Part shown: positions 1 to 4,929 of the stretch, in pieces
Layout of the letters: each line of letters starts with the position of its first letter
Position numbering within the stretch: position 1 is the first letter of the stretch
Assembly: GCA_002084385.1 (NCBI GenBank)
Contig: NBLS01000035.1
Coordinates: forward strand, 1-6,670
DNA: 6,670 nt
Origin: Desulfobacteraceae bacterium 4572_19
GTDB lineage: Bacteria > Desulfobacterota > Desulfobacteria > Desulfobacterales > NBLS01
Direction: 5' to 3'
The notes under the pieces: generated by a model
What the model was told of the DNA's origin: nothing
Databases searched by the model: none
Seen by the model: the letters and a program-made list of their open reading frames with translations, nothing else
Made by a program: the position numbers and the translations under genes

Positions 1-612
1 GAAAGCTTAACAGGGGATATTATTTTTAAAGTTCCAAATCTCGTAATAGAAAGTCTTTATGTGCAACAAATTCAATTGATGCTTTTACCAGAACCAAGAG
101 ATAGAGATGACGGCGAATTTGCAGGAAAACAGGTTTATCAGCATGGTAATATGCAGCCTTTATGCGATTTTGTGGAACAACGATATTTTACTGTTTTAAA
201 TAACAGGGATTATAAATGGGCAAATGAATTAACTGTAAAAACAGCATTTTTAACCCTTTTATACAACGATATTTTATATATAATGGATTCCGAAGCAGAA
301 ATTAATCGAAGATATGCAGATTTAACAATGATAATTCGACCAGATAAAAAATACCTTCAAATATTTGATGTTCTTATTGAGTTTAAATTTATATCCTTAA
401 AAAAGGCTAAAATAACAGCAGAAGATGCTAAAAAATTATCAAAAGAACAACTGTTTAATATGTCAGTTATAAGACAATCATTAGAAAATGGAGAAAAACA
501 GGTTATTGAATATGCTCAAAAGCTCAATGATAAATTTGGTAATTTAAGGTTAAAAAAGTTTGTGGTAGCGTCCCTTGGATTTGAAAGAATCTGTTTTAAA
601 AAAATTGCTTAA
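1..612 (+). CDS. AAA-ATPase-like/PD-(D/E)XK nuclease-domain protein, C-terminal part (5' end outside window)
   Basis: The reading frame is open from base 1 to the TAA at 610-612, giving 203 visible residues; the start lies outside the window. The fragment begins with a FKVPNLVIESLY segment, which in this family links the N-terminal AAA-ATPase-like domain (PF09820 type) to the C-terminal PD-(D/E)XK domain (PF08011 type). In the visible fragment the nuclease-like core is at about residues 75-135: RRYADLTMIIRPD carries the conserved Asp (about 107), and VLIEFKF carries the E-x-K pair (about 127 and 129). The C-terminus, ending in a short KKFVVASLGFERI strand, looks complete. Full-length relatives are usually over 500 residues, so roughly 60 percent is missing on the left. 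These proteins are widespread, often multicopy in accessory DNA, and their biological role is not established; nuclease activity is inferred from the fold only. No terminator is obvious, though an inverted repeat begins 22 bases after the stop. Confidence 0.85.
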   Translation, partial: ESLTGDIIFKVPNLVIESLYVQQIQLMLLPEPRDRDDGEFAGKQVYQHGNMQPLCDFVEQRYFTVLNNRDYKWANELTVKTAFLTLLYNDILYIMDSEAEINRRYADLTMIIRPDKKYLQIFDVLIEFKFISLKKAKITAEDAKKLSKEQLFNMSVIRQSLENGEKQVIEYAQKLNDKFGNLRLKKFVVASLGFERICFKKIA

Positions 613-633
613 TTAAATAATGATTATGGTATA

Positions 634-737
634 GTGAAATTAATTATATGACAGTCTATAGGGAAGTCATAAAAAATAAACTATAGGATTCATAAATTGC
701 AAAATTAATATATAGACTGTCACATAATTAATTTCAC
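634..737. repeat. 27-bp inverted repeat, 50-bp loop (A/B arms)
   Basis: The left arm 634-660 and right arm 711-737 are reverse complements over 27 bp with a single mismatch. The loop of 50 bases is AT-rich and non-coding. This is the form expected of a short non-autonomous element or an inter-operon hairpin between convergent genes: the + gene ends at 612 and the - gene ends at 799. I found no flanking duplication that would prove transposition of this unit. Confidence 0.8.
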
Positions 738-805
738 TGCGTTGTACGCTCATCGCAGTATTTCAATACGGCTTCTTCGCTACGCCTTGTGAAATTAATT
801 ATGTG
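721..805. repeat. 17-bp perfect inverted repeat with GC-richer core (B/C arms)
   Basis: Arms 721-737 and 789-805 are perfect 17-bp reverse complements. Arm 721-737 is also the outer part of the preceding inverted repeat, so the two repeats share an arm, and 634-650 and 789-805 are direct copies with one difference. The 51-base core (738-788) is richer in G and C than the flanks and contains a small GTATT-TC-AATAC hairpin. In one + frame the core reads TALYAHRSISIRLLRYAL, which I take as a by-product of a repeat, not a gene. The right arm overlaps the last codons and stop of the - strand ATPase gene. Confidence 0.8.
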
Positions 806-1992
806 GATTTAAGTTTCCCTGTTACACCTGCTTTTACCTCTATGGGAATAATAGCACCTGCAATAGCTATAACATAATCTACTTCAGCATTGGAGGAACG
901 ACCTCCACGTAGCCAATAAGTTAATTCACGATTTGGTTTATCCGCAAGCAGGCTTTGTAAATGCTGGCCTATAAACTGTTCTGCAACTACACCTTCATTA
1001 ATCAATTTCACATCATCCATTTGGGAAAGAACCCGCCAGTCTAATCCACAAACAGCATTCATTAAACCAACATCAAGAAATAATGCTTTATAAACTTTTT
1101 CCTTAATATCAGCTTGCAATGGCAACCCAGAACAATGGCTATGAATCACTTTTCCAATAATACGAGCCATGGACAACAGCTCAATATCTCTTTTTAGGGT
1201 ACCACTTTGATCTTTAAAAGAAATATTACTGTATTTAATTTTTTGCCCTACATTTCTGGCAACAAAATTAAATACATTCTGCATACGGTGCAAATTCCTT
1301 GAGCCTGCATATTTTGAAAAATCTTCACGATAAGTTTCAATTATGGAATTATGAACTTTACTTACATCTTTATAGCTGTAACCATCAATAAAAACTGCGA
1401 TGGCTTCCGGCATTCCACCAATAAAATAATATGAACGCATTAAACTCAATAAACGTTTATGTACAACTTCACCAATTTCCTGACCCGGCTCATATTGCAT
1501 AATAAAGAATTTTAATTTATCTTCACCAACGGCACTTAAAAATTCAGTAAATGTCATCGGTCCCATGTGTAAATACTGTATTCTTCCCACAGGCATGGAA
1601 AAAGAGTGATCAGATAAAACAAATTCCAACAGAGAACCAGCACTTACAACCGGAATTTCTGGTTTTTCTTCATAAAAATACCGCAAGGTCGGGATAGCTT
1701 CTGGAACAGCCTGAATTTCATCAAAAAATAAAATAGCATCCTTATGCATGTTTCCCATATTTGGTAGAAATTCAATTTGCTGTATAACCTTCACAGGATC
1801 TTTATCAGAAAATATTTGTGATAGTTCAGGATGGCGTTCCAGATTTACATTAAGCAAATTTTTATTATTTTCCTTAGCAAATAACTCTACTAATGTAGAT
1901 TTTCCAACTTGTCTGGCACCACGAATAATAAGCGGTTTACGGTTATTATCATGCAACCAATTATAAAGAGATTGTAATTGTTGTCTTTGCAT
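799..1992 (-). CDS. AAA ATPase with DUF4143 C-terminal domain, 3'-truncated
   Basis: This is a 397-residue ATP-binding protein of the AAA_14/DUF4143 class. The Walker A motif GARQVGKST is at 25-33, Walker B ILFFDEIQ at 87-94 (Asp91, Glu92), a sensor-like SAGSLLEF at 117-124, PVGR at 134-137, and FIGGMPEA at 190-197. The C-terminal DUF4143 part ends in a PD-(D/E)XK-like signature: AEVDYV (Glu370, Asp372) and IEVK (Glu385, Lys387). Relatives continue for several tens of residues after the motif IEVKAG..GKLKSL. Here the frame reads GKLKST and stops at once, and the ACA and TAA codons come from the 17-bp repeat arm at 789-805, so the gene is clipped at its 3' end. The start at 1992 fits the family N-terminus; a weak GGGTG-type ribosome site lies upstream. 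A 101-bp mobile element sits 46 bases upstream of the start. Function in this family is unknown; some members are discussed as toxin-like or defence-associated. Confidence 0.85.
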   Translation of the reverse strand: MQRQQLQSLYNWLHDNNRKPLIIRGARQVGKSTLVELFAKENNKNLLNVNLERHPELSQIFSDKDPVKVIQQIEFLPNMGNMHKDAILFFDEIQAVPEAIPTLRYFYEEKPEIPVVSAGSLLEFVLSDHSFSMPVGRIQYLHMGPMTFTEFLSAVGEDKLKFFIMQYEPGQEIGEVVHKRLLSLMRSYYFIGGMPEAIAVFIDGYSYKDVSKVHNSIIETYREDFSKYAGSRNLHRMQNVFNFVARNVGQKIKYSNISFKDQSGTLKRDIELLSMARIIGKVIHSHCSGLPLQADIKEKVYKALFLDVGLMNAVCGLDWRVLSQMDDVKLINEGVVAEQFIGQHLQSLLADKPNRELTYWLRGGRSSNAEVDYVIAIAGAIIPIEVKAGVTGKLKST

Positions 1993-2028
1993 TTTTTTAC
2001 CACACCCTTAATTTTTATTTTATGTGAC

Positions 2029-2038
2029 TTCCCTTACT
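2029..2038. repeat. Left 10-bp target-site duplication
   Basis: TTCCCTTACT directly abuts the left end of the 101-bp inverted-repeat element, and an identical copy abuts its right end. Exact position against both ends is the expected footprint of transposition. Confidence 0.85.
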
Positions 2039-2139
2039 CAATGTCATAAACTTAAGGAATTGAGTAAACAGAAAGTGCTTAAACAATGCCTTGCACAAGG
2101 CACTGAAATGAAAATTATTTTCTTAAGTTTATGACATTG
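2039..2139. mobile_element. 101-bp MITE-like element, IS4/IS231-like ends
   Basis: The first and last 18 bp (2039-2056 and 2122-2139) are perfect reverse complements, extending to 20 of 21 bp. The ends read CAATGTCATAAACTTAAG inward. A 10-bp direct repeat flanks the element exactly. The interior (about 60 bp) has no coding capacity and holds a GCCTTG-CA-CAAGGC hairpin at 2088-2101. From memory, IS231-group members of the IS4 family have ends that start CAT and contain AACTTAAG, and duplicate 10-12 bp, so a non-autonomous derivative mobilised by such a transposase is the best guess. No transposase gene is present in the window. The element lies just upstream of the AAA ATPase start and may separate it from its promoter or supply part of one. 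Confidence 0.8.
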
Positions 2140-2149
2140 TTCCCTTACT
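2140..2149. repeat. Right 10-bp target-site duplication
   Basis: This is the second identical copy of TTCCCTTACT, immediately after the right terminal inverted repeat of the 101-bp element. Confidence 0.85.
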
Positions 2150-2374
2150 ACAGTGTACATACTATATTACGGGTCAATAAACAAGTTACGATTATTATTT
2201 TATGGGTGTGTTTTAATAATGCCCCCATATAAGGGCAACGATTCAGAGTCAAATTAGTGTTAACTACTTTTGGAATGATATGAAAGATGCCGATTTTTTT
2301 CTATAGCAATTTTATAATCAGCATCTTTTTTTTATTATTTAGTAATATCTCACAAATACTACACTAATAAAAAT
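2150..2374. other. Non-coding spacer between divergently decayed genes
   Basis: Together with 1993-2149 this forms a 382-base gap without a gene. Outside the mobile element it is AT-rich, with a short TGCCC/GGGCA hairpin near 2219-2236 and the larger stem-loop at 2283-2328. I see no coding frame, RNA gene or strong promoter. Confidence 0.6.
2283..2333 (+). terminator. Stem-loop with T-tract, 12-bp arms
   Basis: AAAGATGCCGAT (2283-2294) pairs with ATCAGCATCTTT (2317-2328) with one mismatch, across a 22-base AT-rich loop, followed by a run of eight T (2326-2333). The T-run is on the + strand, which fits termination of + strand transcripts. Read in the other direction it lies after the - strand GTPase gene (stop at 2375) and could also act there, though no T-run follows on that strand. 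The long loop lowers confidence. Confidence 0.45.
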
Positions 2375-4027
2375 TTACATTATAGAAATAATTTCATCAT
2401 ATTTTTTAAGATATTCTTCTCTATGTTGAATCTGTTTCGCAAGTTCATTTATCATCATTTCCAAATCATTGGTTAATGTCGGGATAAAATTATTTTTGAT
2501 TTGATTTAGCTTTGTTGTGTTTTTTTCAAGTGTTGCAGACACTTCGATTTTAATATCATTGGTAATTAATTTTACAACCCGTGCCTGCTCTCTTCTCAAT
2601 GATTCAACTTCATCATTTCTTACTTCATTGCTCCGAAATTGGTCTCTAATTTTTTCAATATGTTTATCAACATCAATTTGTACGGCAGGAATTGTTATTC
2701 GATTTACAGCATTCTCAACTGGAATTAAAATATTATCAGGGTCAAAATTATCATCTGAAAAATCAAACATTCCCTTAATACTTTCAGTAACATCCATACT
2801 GAATTTAGGGATATTTACAATCTCTTTTACAGCTTTAATCAAGTCTTTCTTACTTTCCGAAACATAATCTTCAATATGCTCAACTGCTTCATGGACATTG
2901 GCATAAGTATAAGTAATAATTTCTGTTTCTGTTTTGGTAGATCCCCAAGAAAACGGATTAAACCATCTTGAAGCACTAACTTTATAATAGCGGGTTTCAT
3001 TTCTGGACGTATTTTTTAGCCTTTTTGTTGATTCTGCCGATTTTTCAATTTCAATAAGAAGATTCGCAAAGTTTTTTTCTGCTGCAATTATATGCTTTTC
3101 AAAAACAGCTTCAATTTTTTTTCTTCCATCCTGCATTTTGTTTACGATAATTTTTTGTTTTTTGGTAAGAGAATCAATATCATCTTCTTTAAGTTTATCT
3201 CTTTTTAGAATCAGATTTCTTTTGATAAGCGATATCTCATAAGAAAATCCTTCCGTAAACCCAACCAAAATATTTGAAAATCTTTTGGAGAGAATTTTGT
3301 CTTTATCATTTTTAATAGCTTCATACTTAGATTCTATCTCCTCAAAATTCGCCAAAGAATTAAGAGTATTTGCATCAAATTCAAAATCGTCATACATTGC
3401 ATTAAGGTTTTCAAAAGTGTTTCTTTCTTCACTATTCATATTATTGAAATGTTGCGAAATATTATAGCACATGCTGGAAATAAATACTGGAGGAAAGGCG
3501 GAATCAAGAGCTTCCAACAATGATTGTTTTTTTATCTGATTTTTCACGTTCATAAAATTTGTTTTTGCTTCATTTTTTTTCTTCTCGGTAAGAGAACCTA
3601 TCGCCTCTCCTATGGAATCATATTTTTCAAATTCATCACATAAAACTGAATCAAAAAGAGAACCAACAAGAACGATATTTCTAATCCCTTTTGACGGAAT
3701 ACTTTGGGCAAGCAAACGCATATCAGTAACATCAAGAAATTGAGAACAGTAGGAAAGCAGAAAAATAACATCACATTGTCCCATAAATTCTTCGGTTTGT
3801 CTTGCACGCGAAACTATCGGATCATTCATTCCGGGAGTATCCACAATCTCTATATTTTTGAGAAACTCAATATCAAGGGAAAGAATTGTGCTTTTTACAA
3901 TCGGAGTATATTTTCCGTTAGCACCTACGAAATCACCTAACTTTTTTATTAGTTTGTAGATGGTATAAGCCTTAATAGCTAAAAAAGAAATTGAACTGAC
4001 TAAAAAATTTAAAAAGTTATCTTGATT
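2375..4027 (-). pseudogene. Dynamin-like (LeoA-type) GTPase, 5'-truncated, P-loop missing
   Basis: The frame is open from 4027 to the TAA at 2375-2377 (550 codons) but has no ATG, and no GTG before 3844. The codon at 3844 is the Val of the G3 motif IVDTPGMNDP, so it cannot be the true start. Upstream of it the frame still encodes family sequence (VGANGKYTPIVKSTILSLD, then FLKNIE). Counting from the GTG, G3 DTPG is at 2-5, a G4-like GSLFD at 61-65, and a G5-like ISSM at 122-125. A long helical region follows, with a WFNPFSWG motif at 294-301 that could be a membrane-inserting paddle, then further helices to residue 489. The G1 P-loop, essential for nucleotide binding, should lie N-terminal to the surviving part and is absent; the frame ends at a stop at 4028-4030, where an IS21-like remnant begins. 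Family members are bacterial dynamin-like proteins linked to membrane remodelling, vesicle release or phage resistance. Without G1 this copy is probably inactive, unless an intact N-terminal half is made elsewhere. Confidence 0.75.
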
Positions 4028-4157
4028 TTATGCGGTTATCATTAATGCTATTGGTTATGTACAACAAAGTAGAGCGGTTGACATTGATAGACTTGTTCAC
4101 CATAGTATTATTTTAGAATTAAAGTTGAGTAGTTATCGTATGGAAGAAGTAAAATAA
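4026..4157 (+). pseudogene. Remnant of IS21-family helper ATPase IstB, C-terminal tail
   Basis: A 43-codon frame ends at the TAA 4155-4157. Its last part reads DIDRLVHHSIILELKLSSYRM followed by EEVK. That pattern (DRLxHH, then hydrophobic strand, then SYR) is the typical C-terminus of IstB, the ATP-binding helper of IS21-family transposition. The preceding 18 codons (from FYAVIINAIG) are less convincing and a TGA at 4023-4025 closes the frame, so only the tail survives. It abuts the point where the oppositely oriented GTPase frame breaks. I infer that an IS21-type insertion followed by deletion removed the GTPase N-terminus. The identification is from motif memory, not a search. Confidence 0.5.
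4078..4106 (+). promoter_or_regulatory. Possible sigma70-type promoter inside istB remnant
   Basis: A perfect TTGACA (4078-4083) is followed after 17 bases by CATAGT (4101-4106), four of six matches to TATAAT. It points toward higBA, with a start near 4113 and a 150-base leader containing the strong hairpin at 4178-4231. The match may be chance, since these bases also encode the conserved end of the IstB remnant. Confidence 0.25.
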
Positions 4158-4177
4158 ATAATAACATATAGCTCTTT

Positions 4178-4231
4178 GATTACTCAGGAACGCAAGTCGC
4201 CACGCCGGGCGACTGGAGTTCCTGAGTAATC
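4178..4231. other. 54-nt GC-rich two-part hairpin
   Basis: GATTACTCAGGAAC (4178-4191) pairs perfectly over 14 bp with 4218-4231. Inside it, after a 3x3 internal loop (GCA/GGA), AGTCGCC (4195-4201) pairs with GGCGACT (4208-4214) around a six-base loop. The core is strikingly GC-rich for this region. No T-run follows, so a simple intrinsic terminator is unlikely. It could be a dispersed palindromic repeat, the end of a small mobile element, or a leader structure ahead of higBA. Confidence 0.7.
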
Positions 4232-4247
4232 GGGGAATAAGCAACAG

Positions 4248-4254
4248 AAGGAGG
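4248..4254 (+). promoter_or_regulatory. Consensus Shine-Dalgarno of the lost higB start
   Basis: AAGGAGG is a perfect ribosome site. Seven bases later the frame reads ATA AAG AGC (I-K-S), matching the common HigB start M-I-K-S without its ATG. Restoring two bases (TG) would give ATT-ATG-ATA-AAG-AGC. The site has therefore outlived the start codon it served. Confidence 0.65.
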
Positions 4255-4261
4255 ACAATTA

Positions 4262-4384
4262 ATAAAGAGCAAAATATTTTTTTCTGTAAAATTTTATATT
4301 AAAAAAATATCCAACGGAATACGTAAATTAGGGGCGTTTCATAACGGTAACGCCTATATTGTAGACTATGAGGATTATCACTAA
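4262..4384 (+). pseudogene. higB: higB toxin remnant (RelE/HigB family), start lost and middle deleted
   Basis: The frame from 4262 to the TAA at 4382-4384 encodes 40 residues, against about 90 for intact HigB. The last stretch, GIRKLGAFHNGNAYIV followed by DYEDYH, aligns without gaps to the usual HigB end (NWRI-F-F-NG-AY-VDYEDYH), including the basic Arg of the NxR strand. The N-terminal IKS matches the family start, but there is no ATG or GTG in frame and roughly 50 codons between the two ends are gone. HigB is a ribosome-dependent mRNA endoribonuclease of the RelE fold; this copy lacks most of the fold and cannot be active. A T7 run (4277-4283) and an A7 run (4301-4307) mark the degenerate part. 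Its stop overlaps the higA start by one base (TAATG), the normal arrangement for this operon. Confidence 0.7.
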
Positions 4385-4674
4385 TGATTATGTATAACCC
4401 CCCCCATCCAGGAGAATTCATTAAAGATATATACTTGGAACAGTTAGGAGTAACTCCAAGAGGTATTGCCTTACAACTTAGAGTTTCACCTTCGGCTTTT
4501 TCTAAACTTATCAAAGGACAAAGTTCAATTGACACTGATATGGCTCTGCGTTTATCCAAATGCTTTGGTCGCAGCCCAGAAAGCTGGCTTCTTATGCAAG
4601 ATAGTTATGATTTATGGCAAGCTAAACAAAATGTTGCTCTCTCAGACATAGAACCTTTGGCAATATCAGCTTAA
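4384..4674 (+). CDS. higA: HigA antitoxin, XRE-family helix-turn-helix protein
   Basis: This is a 96-residue protein of normal HigA length and pattern. It opens with MYNPPHPGEF (from residue 3), typical of HigA, followed by a helix-turn-helix at about 23-45 (GVTPRGIALQLRVSPSAFSK) and the C-terminal FGRSPESWLLMQDSYDLW segment at 61-78. In an intact module HigA binds HigB and represses the operon through its helix-turn-helix. Here the partner toxin is destroyed, so this is an orphan antitoxin that may persist as a repressor or as protection against other HigB copies. The start at 4384 overlaps the higB stop; ATG 4390 is an alternative start three codons in. An 8-C run (4398-4405) lies in codons 5-8, where slippage would shift the frame. 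The region after the gene has no convincing terminator. Confidence 0.9.
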   Translation: MIMYNPPHPGEFIKDIYLEQLGVTPRGIALQLRVSPSAFSKLIKGQSSIDTDMALRLSKCFGRSPESWLLMQDSYDLWQAKQNVALSDIEPLAISA

Positions 4675-4796
4675 CCTTAAACGCCTTGTTGTTAATAAAA
4701 TAGACCATTTTTTTCAAGGTTTTTATAATTTCGTACCTCCTCATATGAGTCTCCGTGAAAAAATATCAGACTCTGATGTTCTATTTCAAAAAAGAT

Positions 4797-4919
4797 GGTG
4801 TCCGAAAACACCGTGAGTGGCAACTGGAATAACTGACAATGTCTGGGAGTTTAGGGAACTCCTAACTTACAAATATGTGACTGATTCATAATCAAAGTAA
4901 TAGCGGGAGAGTACTGTAA
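4797..4919 (+). ncRNA. Structured non-coding segment, possible group II intron 5' fragment
   Basis: The segment has no coding frame but a series of stems: GGTGT/ACACC (4797-4801 with 4808-4812), an 8-bp TGGGAGTT/AACTCCTA stem (4844-4851 with 4857-4864) with a 5-base loop, and GATT/AATC near 4880-4894. The start GTGTCCGAAAACACCGTGAG and the later AATCAAAGTAATAGCGGGAG followed by AGTAC remind me of the 5' end and domain I of bacterial group II introns. It stops at about 4919, just before the Uma2 stop codon, so if it is an intron only a 5' piece remains; no reverse transcriptase or domain V is present. The identification is by memory of motif style and is tentative. The preceding bases 4675-4796 hold only a weak GAGTCT/AGACTC inverted pair. 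Confidence 0.35.
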
Positions 4920-4929
4920 TTATCAATTT

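Noticed and set aside
1748..1966. + strand open frame of 72 codons opposite the ATPase gene
   Set aside because: It lies wholly antisense to the conserved Walker A and B region and resembles no family; it is a shadow of the real gene.
1998..2215. GGGTGTG motif on opposite strands at about 2001-2007 and 2204-2210
   Set aside because: Seven bases of match is within chance expectation in a region of this size.
2517..2867. + strand open frame of 116 codons opposite the GTPase gene
   Set aside because: It is antisense to a helical, charged coding region, which gives hydrophobic mirror frames; no family features.
3842..3844. GTG as the true start of the GTPase
   Set aside because: The codon encodes the Val just before the DTPG motif and the upstream frame still carries family sequence.
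4299..4559. - strand open frame of 86 codons across higBA
   Set aside because: It is antisense to recognised HigB and HigA sequence and has no recognisable domain or ribosome site.
4683..4726. Intrinsic terminator after higA (CCTTG...CAAGG then T-run)
   Set aside because: The stem is only 5 bp with a loop of about 25 bases, too weak to call.
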